The notes: generated by a model not told the origin, from the sequence alone. DNA of 64,000 nt from Pinisolibacter aquiterrae (GCF_019160155.1 NZ_JAFNIH010000019.1:496001-560000), one strand, 5' to 3'. Shown: positions 26,473 through 35,873, numbered from the stretch's first letter. A program made the numbers and translations.

Positions 26473-28140
26473 ATGACCCGCATCGACAACGACCGCATCG
26501 TCCGCGCCCCGACCGGCTCCGACATCTCCACCCAGTCGTGGCTGACCGAAGCCGCCATGCGCATGTTGATGAACAATCTCGACCCCGACGTCGCCGAGCG
26601 CCCGTCGGAACTGGTCGTCTACGGCGGCATCGGCCGCGCCGCCCGCGATTGGGAGAGCTTCGACAAGATCGTCGCCACCCTGAAGCGGCTGAAGGACGAC
26701 GAGACCCTGCTGGTCCAGTCCGGCAAGCCGGTCGGCGTCTTCCGCACCCATGCCGACGCCCCGCGCGTGCTCATCGCCAATTCCAACCTCGTCCCCCATT
26801 GGGCGACCTGGGACAAGTTCCACGAGCTCGATCGCAAGGGCCTGATGATGTACGGCCAGATGACCGCCGGGTCGTGGATCTACATCGGCGCCCAGGGCAT
26901 CGTGCAGGGGACCTACGAGACCTTCGTGGAGGCCGGCCGCCGTCACTTCGGCGGTTCGACCAAGGGCAAGTGGATCCTGACCGGCGGCCTCGGCGGCATG
27001 GGCGGCGCCCAACCGCTCGCCGCCACCATGGCCGGCTATTCCTGCATCGCCGTCGAGTGCCAGCCGAGCCGGATCGATTTCCGCCTGCGCACCGGCTATG
27101 TCGACGTCAAGGCCGACACCATCGACGAGGCGATGGCGCTGCTCGAGACGTCGTTGAAAGAGGGCAAGCCGACCTCGATCGCGCTGCTCGGCAACACCGC
27201 CGAGATCCTGCCCGAGATGCGCCGTCGCGGCATCCGCCCCGATCTCGTCACCGACCAGACCTCGGCGCATGATCCGATCAACGGCTATCTCCCCGCCGGC
27301 TGGAGCCTCGACACTTGGTTCGACAGGCGCGAGCGCGATCCGAAGGCGGTCGAGAAGGCCGCCCGCGCCTCGATGGCGGTCCATGTCCAGGCCATGCTCG
27401 ACTGGTGGCACGAGGGCGTGCCGACCGTCGACTACGGCAACAACATCCGCCAGATGGCCTTCGAGGAGGGCGTCACCGACGCCTTCGACTTCCCCGGCTT
27501 CGTGCCGGCCTATATCCGCCCGCTGTTCTGCCGTGGCGTCGGCCCGTTCCGCTGGGCGGCGCTCTCCGGCGACCCCGAGGACATCTACAAGACCGACCAG
27601 AAGGTGAAGGAGCTGATCCCCAACGATCCCCACCTCCACAACTGGCTCGACATGGCGCGCGAGCGCATCCGCTTCCAGGGCCTGCCCGCCCGCATCTGCT
27701 GGGTCGGCCTCGGCGATCGCCATCGTCTCGGCCTCGCCTTCAATGAAATGGTCGCCAAGGGCGAATTGAAGGCGCCGATCGTCATCGGCCGCGATCACCT
27801 CGACAGCGGTTCGGTCGCCTCGCCCAACCGCGAGACCGAGGCGATGATGGACGGGTCGGATGCCGTCTCCGACTGGCCGCTCCTCAACGCGCTCTTGAAC
27901 TGCGCCTCGGGCGCCACCTGGGTCTCGCTCCATCACGGCGGCGGCGTCGGCATGGGCTTCTCCCAGCACGCCGGCATGGTCATCGTCGCCGACGGGACGG
28001 AAGCGGCGGCGAAGCGTCTCGGCCGCGTGCTGTGGAACGACCCGGCCACCGGCGTCATGCGCCACGCCGACGCCGGCTACGAGATCGCCCGCGACTGGGC
28101 GAAGGAAAAGGGCCTCGACCTGCCGGGCATCCTCGGATGA
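26473..28140 (+). CDS. hutU: Urocanate hydratase HutU
   Basis: A 555-residue NAD-dependent hydratase that converts urocanate to 4-imidazolone-5-propionate, step two. Highly conserved blocks are visible: [31 protein letters not shown], the active-site cysteine region [14 protein letters not shown] and [19 protein letters not shown]. Length equals the family norm. It follows hutG by 11 bases, and its stop overlaps the CoA-transferase start (ATGA). Confidence 0.96.
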   Translation: MTRIDNDRIVRAPTGSDISTQSWLTEAAMRMLMNNLDPDVAERPSELVVYGGIGRAARDWESFDKIVATLKRLKDDETLLVQSGKPVGVFRTHADAPRVLIANSNLVPHWATWDKFHELDRKGLMMYGQMTAGSWIYIGAQGIVQGTYETFVEAGRRHFGGSTKGKWILTGGLGGMGGAQPLAATMAGYSCIAVECQPSRIDFRLRTGYVDVKADTIDEAMALLETSLKEGKPTSIALLGNTAEILPEMRRRGIRPDLVTDQTSAHDPINGYLPAGWSLDTWFDRRERDPKAVEKAARASMAVHVQAMLDWWHEGVPTVDYGNNIRQMAFEEGVTDAFDFPGFVPAYIRPLFCRGVGPFRWAALSGDPEDIYKTDQKVKELIPNDPHLHNWLDMARERIRFQGLPARICWVGLGDRHRLGLAFNEMVAKGELKAPIVIGRDHLDSGSVASPNRETEAMMDGSDAVSDWPLLNALLNCASGATWVSLHHGGGVGMGFSQHAGMVIVADGTEAAAKRLGRVLWNDPATGVMRHADAGYEIARDWAKEKGLDLPGILG

Positions 28141-29321
28141 GCGAGACGACGCCCCTCCTCGGCGGACGTCCGCTCGACGGCGTCCGTGTCCTCGACTTCA
28201 CCCGCGTCCTGTCGGGGCCCTACGCCACCTCGCTCCTCGCCGATCTCGGCGCGGAGGTGATCAAGGTCGAGAGCCCCGGCGGCGACGACTATCGCCACGT
28301 CGGCCCGTTCCACGCCGACGGCTCCTCGGCGATCTTCGAGGCGGTCAACCGCGGCAAACGCGGCCTCGTCCTCGATCTCGCCCGTCCCGACCATCGCGCG
28401 ATCGCCCGCGATCTCGCCGTCGGCGCCGACGTGGTGGTGGAGAACTTCCGCCCCGGCGTCGCCGACAAGCTCGGCATCGGCTGGGCGGACCTCTCCCTCC
28501 TCCAGCCGCGTCTGATCCATGCCTCGATCTCCGGCTTCGGCCAGGAGGGGTCGGACGCCCGCCGCCCCGCCTACGACATCGTCGTCCAGGCGATGAGCGG
28601 GCTGATGCACGTCACCGGCGACCCCGAGGGGCCGCCGACGCTGGTCGGCGAATCGATCGCCGACGTCGTCTCCGGCCTCTTCGCCGCGCTCGGCATCGTC
28701 GCCGCTCTCGCCGAACGCGACCGCACCGGGCGCGGCCGCCGGATCGACGTCTCCATGTTCGATTCGCTGATGGCGCTGCAGCCGCTCGTCGTCGCGCGTT
28801 GCCTCGCCACCGGCATCGCGCCGATGCGGGTCGGCAATCGCCACCCCCTCTCCGCCCCCTTTGGCGCCTATGCGGCGAAGGACGGGAGCTTCGTGGTCGC
28901 GGTGCTGAACGAGAAGCTCTTCGCCGCCCTCTGCGCGGTGATGGACCGGCCCGACTGCGCCGCCGATCCGCGCTTCGCGACCGACCCCGACCGTCTCGCG
29001 AACGAGCCGCTCCTGCGCGTCGCGATCGAGGATTGGGCCGACGATTTGAGCGCCGCCGAGGCGGTCGCCCGGCTCGTCGCCGCCGGAGTTCCCGCCGCCG
29101 AGGTCGCCGACACCGCCACCGCGCTCGACGGCGCCGAGGCGCGCGGCCGCCCGATCACTCAGACCGTCGCCCATCCGAGCCTCGGCTCCCTCACCGTGCC
29201 GGAACAGCCGATCCGTTTCTCCGGCGCCCCGCGCGGGGTCTCCGCCCCCGCCCCCCGCCTCGGCGAGCACGGCGCCGCCGTCCTCGAAGACCCCTTCCGC
29301 GCCTGGAGCCCCCGCCGATGA
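28137..29321 (+). CDS. CaiB/BaiF (family III) CoA-transferase embedded in the hut operon
   Basis: A 394-residue family III CoA-transferase. These enzymes move CoA between carboxylic acids through an aspartyl-CoA anhydride. The expected catalytic Asp is in [14 protein letters not shown], and the N-terminal block [27 protein letters not shown] is typical. The substrate is not known from sequence. It is coupled by four-base overlaps to hutU before it and an acyl-CoA dehydrogenase after it, so it should be made together with the histidine enzymes. An imidazole acid such as imidazolepropionate is an inferred substrate; succinyl-CoA:dicarboxylate exchange is an alternative. Confidence 0.9.
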   Translation: MSETTPLLGGRPLDGVRVLDFTRVLSGPYATSLLADLGAEVIKVESPGGDDYRHVGPFHADGSSAIFEAVNRGKRGLVLDLARPDHRAIARDLAVGADVVVENFRPGVADKLGIGWADLSLLQPRLIHASISGFGQEGSDARRPAYDIVVQAMSGLMHVTGDPEGPPTLVGESIADVVSGLFAALGIVAALAERDRTGRGRRIDVSMFDSLMALQPLVVARCLATGIAPMRVGNRHPLSAPFGAYAAKDGSFVVAVLNEKLFAALCAVMDRPDCAADPRFATDPDRLANEPLLRVAIEDWADDLSAAEAVARLVAAGVPAAEVADTATALDGAEARGRPITQTVAHPSLGSLTVPEQPIRFSGAPRGVSAPAPRLGEHGAAVLEDPFRAWSPRR

Positions 29322-30445
29322 GCCGCGCCCATGCCGATGCCGAGATCCTCGCCGGCGTCGAGACCTTCGCCCGCGAGGTGCTCGCCCCCAAGGCCGCCGA
29401 GATCGACGAGACCGCCGTCTTCGCCGGCCTCCATCTCCCCGCCCTCGCCGAGATGGGGCTGATGGGCCTCAACCTGCCGGCCGAGCACGGCGGCCTCGGC
29501 GTCGACGCCTGGACCCTGTTCGAGGCGATCGCCGCCGTCGCCGGCGCCTGCGGCTCCACCGCCTCGATGGTCACCGCCCATTGGCTGGCGACCGATTCGA
29601 TCCTCCACGGCGGCTCGCCGGAGCAGAAGGCGGCGTGGCTGCCGCGCGCCGCTTCCGGCGAGATCCTCGGCGCCTTCGGCCTGACCGAACCCGGCGCCGG
29701 TTCGAACCCCGCCGACATGACCACCCGCGCCATCCGCGAGGGCGACGGCTGGCGCCTGCGCGGCACCAAGCACTTCATCTCCAATGCCGGCGCCGCCGAC
29801 TTCATCGTCGTCTACGCCAAGACCGATCCGGCCGCCGGCGCGCGCGGCATCTCCGCCTTCCTGGTCGAACCGTCGCGGGGCGGCGTGATCATCGGTGGGC
29901 CGGAGCGCACCATGGGCCTCAAGGGCGGTCACGTCTTCGAGGTGGTGCTCGACTGTTTCGTCCCCGACGACCGGCGCCTCGGTCCGGAGGGCTCCGGCTT
30001 CCGCACCGCCCTGAAGACCCTCGACGCCGGCCGGCTCGACATCGCCGCCTGCGCGATCGGCGTCGCCGAGGCCGCCTTCGCCGCCGCCAAGGCCTGGGCC
30101 GGAACCCGCATCGTCGACGGCCATCCGATCGCCGAATTCCAGGGCCTCCAGTGGATGATCGCCGACATGGCGGTCGACCTCGCCGCCGCGCGCGGCCTCG
30201 CCGATGCCGCCACCGGCAAACGCGCCGCCGGCGCGCGCTATTCGACCGAGGCCGCCATGGCCAAGCTCCATGCCTCGGAAATGGCCGGACGCGTCACCGA
30301 CGCCGCCCTCCAGATCCACGGCGGCTACGGCTACACCCGCGACTTTCCCCTGGAGCGCTGGGTCCGCGACGTCCGCATCCTGCGCATCTACGAGGGCTCC
30401 TCGGAGGTCCAGCGCAACATCGTCGCCCGCTTGGTGCTGGGCTGA
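29318..30445 (+). CDS. Acyl-CoA dehydrogenase embedded in the hut operon
   Basis: A 375-residue FAD-dependent acyl-CoA dehydrogenase that introduces an alpha-beta double bond into an acyl-CoA. Conserved blocks: FGLTEPGAGSNPADM, FISNAG, QIHGGYGYTRDFPLER and RIYEGSSEVQRNIVARLVL, in which the Glu of YEGS is the expected catalytic base of short-chain members. It overlaps the CoA-transferase by four bases. With that gene it could turn a saturated acid into its 2-enoyl form, which for imidazolepropionate would be urocanate. No electron-transfer flavoprotein is encoded nearby. Confidence 0.92.
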   Translation: MSRAHADAEILAGVETFAREVLAPKAAEIDETAVFAGLHLPALAEMGLMGLNLPAEHGGLGVDAWTLFEAIAAVAGACGSTASMVTAHWLATDSILHGGSPEQKAAWLPRAASGEILGAFGLTEPGAGSNPADMTTRAIREGDGWRLRGTKHFISNAGAADFIVVYAKTDPAAGARGISAFLVEPSRGGVIIGGPERTMGLKGGHVFEVVLDCFVPDDRRLGPEGSGFRTALKTLDAGRLDIAACAIGVAEAAFAAAKAWAGTRIVDGHPIAEFQGLQWMIADMAVDLAAARGLADAATGKRAAGARYSTEAAMAKLHASEMAGRVTDAALQIHGGYGYTRDFPLERWVRDVRILRIYEGSSEVQRNIVARLVLG

Positions 30446-30558
30446 GCGCCCCGCCCCTCGCGAAAATCGCCGAGACCCCTCTGGACAAATTCGCGCCATG
30501 ACGCAGATTTGAGCAGAGGGCGTCACGGCGGCGACCCGGCCGGAGAGGATGATCGCCC

Positions 30559-31149
30559 ATGAACGTGCTGCGCTTCGCCGACCGCGTCGCCTCCCGTTGG
30601 AAGAACGGCGGCGGCATCACCTGGGAATATGCGGTGCACCCGCCGGGCGCCGGCCTCGACGACTTCTTCTGGCGCATCAGCCGGGCCCGCGTCGTCGGTC
30701 ACGGCGCCTTCTCGGTCTTCCCCGGCATCGACCGCAGCCTGACGGTGGTCGACGGCGACGCCATCGACCTCCTGATGACCGATCGCCGCGTCCGCCTCGA
30801 TCGCACCACTCCGCCCTATCGCTTTCCCGCCGATCAGCCGATCGAATGCCGCGTCCCGACCGGCCCGATCGAGGATCTCAACGTCATGACCCGGCGCGGC
30901 CACTGGACCCATCGCGTCGCCCGCCACGCCGTCACCGGCACGACCCGGATCGACCTCGACGGCGACGTCGGCCTCGTCGTCGCCCTCGCCCGCCTGCGGA
31001 TCGAGACCGAGACCGGCGAGGCCGGCGATCTCGAACCGGGCGACGCCGCCCTGTTCGAGACCGCGACCACGGTCGCGCTCTCGCCGCGCCAGGGCACGGG
31101 CGAGGCGATCGGCATCCGGCTCGACCACGTCGCCCACCCCTGGGCCTGA
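30559..31149 (+). CDS. hutD: HutD/Ves family protein
   Basis: A 196-residue cupin-fold protein. The family signature is at the N-terminus (SRWKNGGGITWEYAV, FWRISRARV, FSVFPGIDRSLTVVDG). In pseudomonads HutD is needed for fast growth on histidine and is thought to moderate pathway flux, possibly by binding formylglutamate; its enzymatic role is unproved. It follows the dehydrogenase after 113 bases and may have its own promoter. A GGAGAGGAT ribosome-binding region precedes the ATG. Confidence 0.88.
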   Translation: MNVLRFADRVASRWKNGGGITWEYAVHPPGAGLDDFFWRISRARVVGHGAFSVFPGIDRSLTVVDGDAIDLLMTDRRVRLDRTTPPYRFPADQPIECRVPTGPIEDLNVMTRRGHWTHRVARHAVTGTTRIDLDGDVGLVVALARLRIETETGEAGDLEPGDAALFETATTVALSPRQGTGEAIGIRLDHVAHPWA

Positions 31150-31156
31150 CGGATCG

Positions 31157-32218
31157 TCAGACCGCCGGCTTCGCCCCGATCGAGGGCGAAAAGACCATCA
31201 GCGACAGGATCTCGAACAGAACCTGCGCCGCCGCATGGGCGGTGTTGGTGGTGGCGTCGTATTGCGGCGCCACTTCCACCACGTCGCCGCCGACGAGGTT
31301 CAGCCCCTTCAGCCCGCGCAGGAACTCGAGCACCTCGCGTGTCGTCAGCCCGCCGACCTCCGGCGTGCCGGTGCCGGGCGCGAACACCGCGTCGAGACAG
31401 TCGACGTCGAAGGAGACGTAGACCGGCGCGTCGCCGACCACGTCCCGCGCCTTCTCGATCAGCGCGGGGATGCCGAGCGCCGGCACCTCCTCGGCGTGAA
31501 CCACGGTCATGCCGCTGTCGTAGGAGAACTCCCAGATGTATTCGGACGCGCCGCGAATACCGATCTGGATGGTCTTGCTCGGATCGACCACGCCCTCGAG
31601 CACCGCCTCGCGGAACGGCCCGCCGTGATGGAACTTGGAGAAGTCGAAGGGACCGCCGGTGTCGCAATGAGCGTCGAGATGGATCAGCGCTACCGGCCGA
31701 TCCTTGCCGAGCGCCTTGAGGATCGGCAGGCTCACCGAATGGTCGCCGCCGACGCCGAGCGGCACCACCCCGGCCGCCACCATCCGGGCGACATAGGCCT
31801 CGATGTCCTGGTGGCACATCTCGAGGCTGTAGCGCGACCGGAAGACGATGTCGCCGACGTCGGCGACGCGCAGGTCCTTGGTCGGCATGCACTTCAGAAA
31901 ATGCTCGTAGGGCCCGATCCGCTCGATCGTGCGCACCGCGCGGGGTCCGAACCGGGCGCCCGGCCGATTGGTGACCCCGAGATCCATCGGCACCCCGTAG
32001 AGCGCCACCTGGAGATCGCCGAAGTCGGGCGCGACCTGATCGATCGGCCGATGCGGCGCGGCGAGGAAGGTCGGCACGCCGATATAGGGCGCGGCCCGGG
32101 TGCCGTCGGGATCGATGAAGGCGGCGGCGATGCGGGCCCGTTCGGGATCGTGAATGACGCCGCCCGAGGCGTCTCCGTATTTGGCGCGCAGGCGGGCGAG
32201 TTCATCGGCATCGAACAT
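31157..32218 (-). CDS. Ureohydrolase (agmatinase / guanidino-acid hydrolase family)
   Basis: A 353-residue arginase-superfamily hydrolase that releases urea from a guanidino compound. The metal motifs are complete: GVGGDHSVSLP, LIHLDAHCDTG and SFDVDCLDAVFAPGTGTPE. The sequence looks like the long agmatinase-annotated group of Rhizobiales. Agmatine, guanidinobutyrate or another guanidine is possible, and specificity cannot be read here. The ATG giving MFDADELARL is chosen with GGAG upstream; an ATG 16 codons earlier is less likely. The hypA gene lies divergently. Because nickel-dependent guanidine hydrolases are encoded beside HypA-like proteins, that activity is a minor alternative. Confidence 0.87.
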   Translation of the reverse strand: MFDADELARLRAKYGDASGGVIHDPERARIAAAFIDPDGTRAAPYIGVPTFLAAPHRPIDQVAPDFGDLQVALYGVPMDLGVTNRPGARFGPRAVRTIERIGPYEHFLKCMPTKDLRVADVGDIVFRSRYSLEMCHQDIEAYVARMVAAGVVPLGVGGDHSVSLPILKALGKDRPVALIHLDAHCDTGGPFDFSKFHHGGPFREAVLEGVVDPSKTIQIGIRGASEYIWEFSYDSGMTVVHAEEVPALGIPALIEKARDVVGDAPVYVSFDVDCLDAVFAPGTGTPEVGGLTTREVLEFLRGLKGLNLVGGDVVEVAPQYDATTNTAHAAAQVLFEILSLMVFSPSIGAKPAV

Positions 32219-32442
32219 GTCGGAGGTCTCCGGTGGCCGGATCGGCGGGACGATGTCGCATCGCACGTCGCGGACGCGCCGCCGTCAAGTCCGCCGGTCG
32301 CGCGGGAGCCCTGCACCGAGCCTCCGAGATCGCCCCACCCCGTGACGGCGGCCTCCGCGCCGAGCGCCCACGTGACAGCGGCGCGCGCCGGGAGTAGGTC
32401 TCGAACGGCCCCGGCCGCCGCGCCGAACTCCGGACACGCGTG

Positions 32443-32784
32443 ATGCACGAACTCTCGCTCTGCCGTTCCATCGCCGATCTCGTCGTCGACGCCGCCACGC
32501 GAGCCGAAGCGGAGAGCGTGACGCGCATCACGCTGGAAATCGGCCTGGGCGCGCCGGTCGAAATCGAAGCGATCCGCTTCTGCATGCCGCTCTGCCTGGA
32601 AGATACTGTCGCCGCCGGCGCTGAACTGGTGATCGAACGGCCTCTTCTCGAGATCCGCTGCGGCGCCTGCGGCACGACTCACGCCGCCACGACCGCGCGC
32701 GCGCCCTGCCCGAGCTGCGGCGCCCTCGCGGGCACGATCCTCTCCGGTCGCCAAATGCGTGTGGTCTCGATCGAGGCGCGCTGA
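32443..32784 (+). CDS. hypA: Hydrogenase nickel-incorporation protein HypA
   Basis: A 113-residue metallochaperone that delivers nickel to [NiFe] hydrogenase large subunits. The N-terminus must be Met-His-Glu for nickel binding, so the ATG at 32443 (MHELSLCRSI) is taken and not the GTG one codon upstream. The zinc domain is visible as CGACGTTHAA...CPSCG (two CxxC pairs). It is the only Hyp maturation gene in the window and lies upstream of the AOR/group 4 hydrogenase gene run, which fits a service role for that enzyme. HypBCDEF would have to be elsewhere. Confidence 0.92.
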   Translation: MHELSLCRSIADLVVDAATRAEAESVTRITLEIGLGAPVEIEAIRFCMPLCLEDTVAAGAELVIERPLLEIRCGACGTTHAATTARAPCPSCGALAGTILSGRQMRVVSIEAR

Positions 32785-32800
32785 TCCCGGCCAGTTCGGC

Positions 32801-32818
32801 CTCCTCCCTTCGGAGGAG
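32801..32818 (+). terminator. Possible terminator hairpin after hypA
   Basis: A perfect seven-base stem CTCCTCC/GGAGGAG with a CTTC loop lies 17 bases after the hypA stop. No U-run follows, so it is only a weak candidate for intrinsic termination. Confidence 0.35.
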
Positions 32819-33238
32819 CGAATACTTCGTGATACTACGTTGTGCTTGGAAGATCATAGAGAAGACTCCCGTCAGGGAACCTCTGCGGCCCGCCCTCACA
32901 AGATGTTGAGTGCACGCCGAATTTTTGAAAAAACCTTGTTTTTCGCGGCGGATGCCAACGAGCCATGCCGCCGCAGCGCATCAAAATGCCGCTTGGTGCA
33001 TTTTCGCATGGCTTGCCTGCAAAACTAATCGCAGAACGAATTCGCCTTTGGAATTAGAATACATCCCAATAAACGAGGATCCGATCACCGAGCAGTCATC
33101 TCACTCACCGCCGATTTCTTGTACGAAAGTACAGATTTGAAGCACTGTATGAGATGAAATCCTCAAAAAGAAGAAAATTCGAATTTTCTGCTTGGTGATT
33201 ACAAAAAGGCAAACCCGGTCACGACGAGAGGTGACACG
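32819..33238. promoter_or_regulatory. Long AT-richer leader region of the AOR/hydrogenase operon
   Basis: These 420 bases are visibly richer in A and T than the rest of the window and carry no convincing gene; an 89-codon open frame at 32759-33028 has no family features and starts inside hypA. They hold several dyads: AAAATGC/GCATTTT at 32983-33004, TGTAC/GTACA with a GAAA loop at 33120-33133, and the perfect palindrome at 33172-33189. GAGAGG lies about 10 bases before the ATG at 33239. I found no convincing sigma-54, FNR or Moco/Tuco element by eye. Confidence 0.5.
33172..33189. promoter_or_regulatory. Perfect 18-base palindrome upstream of the AOR operon
   Basis: AGAAAATTCGAATTTTCT reads the same on both strands and ends 49 bases before the first AOR gene. 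Its length, AT-richness and position suggest a binding site for a dimeric regulator. The regulator is unknown. Confidence 0.5.
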
Positions 33239-33721
33239 ATGGGCATGATGCTGACGATCCACCCGGAAAAATGCACCGGGTGTCGAAATTGCGAGTTGGC
33301 CTGCGCGCTGGAGCACGGAGGCGACTTCCGTATCAAGGCCTCGCGCATCCATGTCTATGCATGGGAGCGCGAGGCGTTTTCGGTCCCGATGATGTGCCAG
33401 CAATGCAGCGACGCGTCCTGCGTCACGGTCTGCATGCCCAAGGCCATGCATCGCAACCCGGCGACCGGGCTGGTCGAGTACGACGCCTCCAAGTGCATCG
33501 GCTGCAAGATGTGCGTTCAGGCCTGTGCCTTCGGCAATGCCGCCTGGGACGCGCTGACCGCGTCGATCCTCAAATGCGACACCTGTGACGGCGATCCGGC
33601 CTGCGCCAAGATCTGCCCGACCGGCGCGCTGGAATGGACCGACGACGATCTCGCCGTGCAGGCGCGCAAGAAATCCTTCGCCACCAAGATCAAGAACGCT
33701 TTCTCGGAGGCTCAGTCATGA
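33239..33721 (+). CDS. 4x[4Fe-4S] electron-transfer subunit of aldehyde oxidoreductase (AorA/HycB-like)
   Basis: A 160-residue polyferredoxin with 16 cysteines in four cluster motifs: Cys12/15/18/22, Cys53/56/61/65, Cys86/89/92/96 and Cys113/116/122/126. This is the pattern of HycB/CooF-type subunits and of AorA, the partner of bacterial tungsten aldehyde oxidoreductase. It would carry electrons from the AOR catalytic subunit, encoded immediately after with a four-base overlap, toward the membrane complex encoded downstream. No signal peptide, so it is cytoplasmic. Confidence 0.9.
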   Translation: MGMMLTIHPEKCTGCRNCELACALEHGGDFRIKASRIHVYAWEREAFSVPMMCQQCSDASCVTVCMPKAMHRNPATGLVEYDASKCIGCKMCVQACAFGNAAWDALTASILKCDTCDGDPACAKICPTGALEWTDDDLAVQARKKSFATKIKNAFSEAQS

Positions 33722-35523
33722 ACGGCTGGATGGGCAAGATCCTCCGGGTCGACCTCGGCTCGGGCAAGATCTCGACGGAACGGTTGGATCCGAAGACGGC
33801 ACGCGACTATCTCGGTGCGCGAGGTCTCGGCACCAAGATCATGTGGGACGAGGTCGATCCGAACGTCGATCCGCTGTCTCCCGAAAACAAGCTGATCTTC
33901 GCGCCGGGTCCCTTCTCCGGCACCTTCGCGCCCTCCTCGGGCCGCTACGACGTCGTCACCAAGGGACCGCTGACCGGCACCATCGCCGCGTCGAATTCCG
34001 GCGGCTCCTTCGGCGCCGAGTTGAAGTTCGCCGGCTGGGACGCGGTGATCCTCGAGGGCAAGGCGGCCAAGCCGACCTGGCTGTCGATCGTCGACGACGT
34101 CGTCGAGCTGCGCGACGCCTCGCGTCTGTGGGGCAAGGACGTACCCGAGACGACCGAGGCGCTCTACGCCGAGGCGAGCGAGGATTCCAAGGTCGCCTGC
34201 ATCGGCCCGGCCGGTGAGAGGATGGTGCTCTTCGCCTCGATCATGAACGAGATGCAGCGCGCCGCCGGCCGCACCGGCGTCGGCGCGGTGATGGGCTCGA
34301 AGAACCTCAAGGCCATCGTGGTCCGCGGTTCCAAGGGCGTGAAGGTCGCCGACAAGGACGCCTTCGTCGCCGCCTGCGGCGAGGCCTCGCGCAAGATCAA
34401 GGAACATCCGGTCGGCGGCACGGGCCTGCGCCTCTACGGCACCAACGTCCTGGTCAACATCCTCAACTCGATCGGCGGCCTGCCCACCAACAACTTCCAG
34501 ACCGGCCATTTCGCCAATGCCGACATGGTCGGTGGCGAGACCCTCGCCGCCAATCAGCTGCAACGCCCGCGCGGCTGCTTCGCCTGCATCATCTCCTGCG
34601 GACGCGGCACCAAGGTCACGAACCCGAAGTACAAGGGCGAGGGCGAAGGTCCCGAATACGAGACCGCCTGGGGCTTCGGCCCGGATTGCGGCATCGACGA
34701 TCTCGATGCGGTGATCAAGGCCAACTACATCTGCAACGAACTCGGCCTCGACACGATCTCCATGGGCGGCACCGTCGCCTGCGCCGTCGAGATGTTCGAC
34801 AAGGGCATCATCACCCTCGAGGACACCGAGGGTCTCGACCTGCGCTCCGGCAATGCCGAGGCCATGGTCGAGGCGGTCCGCCTCACCGGCATCGGCGAGG
34901 GCTTCGGCAAGAAGCTGGCGCTCGGTTCCTACCGGCTCGCCTCGCTCTACGGCCATCCCGAGATGTCGATGACCGCCAAGAAGCAGGAGATGCCGGCCTA
35001 CGAACCGCGCGCGGTTCAGGGCATCGGCCTCAACTACGCCACCAACAATCGCGGCGGCTGTCATGTCCGCGGTTACACGATCAGCCCCGAAGTGCTCGGC
35101 GTTCCCGTCAAATACGACAAGGACGCGACCGAGGGCAAACCGGAACTGGTCGCCATGTTCCAGAACCTCACCGGCGCGATCGACTCGTCGGGGGCCTGCC
35201 TCTTCACCACCTTCGGCATCGGCGCCGACGACTACGCCGCCATGCTGACCGCGCTGACCGGCGTGAAATACACCGGCGACGACTTCGTGAAGTGCGGCGA
35301 GCGCGTCTGGAACCTCGAGCGTCTGTGGAACAACCGCTCCGGCTTCACCGCCGCCGACGACGCGATCCCGGAACGGCTCACCACCGTGCCGATGCCGACC
35401 GGCCCCTCCAAGGGCGCGGTCAGCCACGTCAAGGAGATGATGCCCCACTACTACGCGGTGCGCGGCTGGGACGCCGAGGGCCGGCCGACGCCCGAAAAGC
35501 TCGCCGAGCTCGAACTCGCCTGA
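33718..35523 (+). CDS. Tungsten-dependent aldehyde:ferredoxin oxidoreductase catalytic subunit
   Basis: A 601-residue AOR-family enzyme that oxidises aldehydes to acids (or reduces acids when driven) using a bis-tungstopterin and one [4Fe-4S] cluster. The cluster ligands are Cys287, Cys290, Cys294 (GCFACIISCGRG) and Cys494 (DSSGACLF), almost the same numbering as the Pyrococcus furiosus enzyme. The active-site Glu313 (GPEYET) and His449 (GGCHVRG) positions are also kept. The N-terminal GWMGKILRVDLGSG and RGLGTKIMWDE are typical. The ATG overlaps the preceding ferredoxin stop. In Aromatoleum AOR the partners are AorA, AorC (FAD), a ferredoxin and a MoaD-like AorE; here no FAD subunit is present and a hydrogenase follows instead. 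Confidence 0.95.
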   Translation: MNGWMGKILRVDLGSGKISTERLDPKTARDYLGARGLGTKIMWDEVDPNVDPLSPENKLIFAPGPFSGTFAPSSGRYDVVTKGPLTGTIAASNSGGSFGAELKFAGWDAVILEGKAAKPTWLSIVDDVVELRDASRLWGKDVPETTEALYAEASEDSKVACIGPAGERMVLFASIMNEMQRAAGRTGVGAVMGSKNLKAIVVRGSKGVKVADKDAFVAACGEASRKIKEHPVGGTGLRLYGTNVLVNILNSIGGLPTNNFQTGHFANADMVGGETLAANQLQRPRGCFACIISCGRGTKVTNPKYKGEGEGPEYETAWGFGPDCGIDDLDAVIKANYICNELGLDTISMGGTVACAVEMFDKGIITLEDTEGLDLRSGNAEAMVEAVRLTGIGEGFGKKLALGSYRLASLYGHPEMSMTAKKQEMPAYEPRAVQGIGLNYATNNRGGCHVRGYTISPEVLGVPVKYDKDATEGKPELVAMFQNLTGAIDSSGACLFTTFGIGADDYAAMLTALTGVKYTGDDFVKCGERVWNLERLWNNRSGFTAADDAIPERLTTVPMPTGPSKGAVSHVKEMMPHYYAVRGWDAEGRPTPEKLAELELA

Positions 35524-35587
35524 GCCCGATCCCTCCGATCGGACGTGGGATCCCCCACGCCCGATCGGCTCATCCCGGGAGAACACG

Positions 35588-35860
35588 ATGAAGGTCCGTT
35601 ATTTCGCCCTGCTGCGCGAAGCCACGCACAAGCGGGAGGAGGAATGGACCCGCCCCGCTCCCGACGTCCGTACCCTCGTCAACGACCTCGTCGCCCTCTA
35701 CGGCGAACCCTTCGCCAAATGGGTGATGAAGGACGGCGACCTCTACGGCTTCACCGCGATCCTGCTCGACGGCAAGGACGTGCGCGGCCGCGGAGGTCTC
35801 GACTGTTCGCTCGAGGGTGTCGCCGAAGTCGACATCTTCCCTCCGCTCGCCGGAGGTTGA
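35588..35860 (+). CDS. MoaD/ThiS-like sulfur-carrier protein (AorE-like)
   Basis: A 90-residue ubiquitin-fold protein ending in the required Gly-Gly (FPPLAGG). It starts MKVRYFALLREAT as in MoaD. Such proteins supply sulfur for the pyranopterin dithiolene, and dedicated copies accompany tungsten AOR genes (AorE in Aromatoleum). Its place between the AOR gene and the hydrogenase genes supports a cofactor role for this AOR. It is followed by the first membrane subunit after 13 bases. Confidence 0.88.
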   Translation: MKVRYFALLREATHKREEEWTRPAPDVRTLVNDLVALYGEPFAKWVMKDGDLYGFTAILLDGKDVRGRGGLDCSLEGVAEVDIFPPLAGG

Positions 35861-35873
35861 AGGAGCCCGTTCC

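Noticed and set aside
32219-32442. Guanidine riboswitch between the ureohydrolase gene and hypA
   Set aside because: I looked on the minus strand for ykkC-type or mini-ykkC (paired ACGR loop) patterns and found no convincing match by eye; a covariance search would decide.
32759-33028. An 89-codon open frame after hypA
   Set aside because: It starts inside hypA, has no ribosome-binding site and no recognisable features; the region looks regulatory.
32819-33238. Sigma-54 or FNR site in front of the AOR operon
   Set aside because: GG/GC-like doublets (for example near 32995 and 33010) have the wrong spacing, and no TTGAT-N4-ATCAA was seen.
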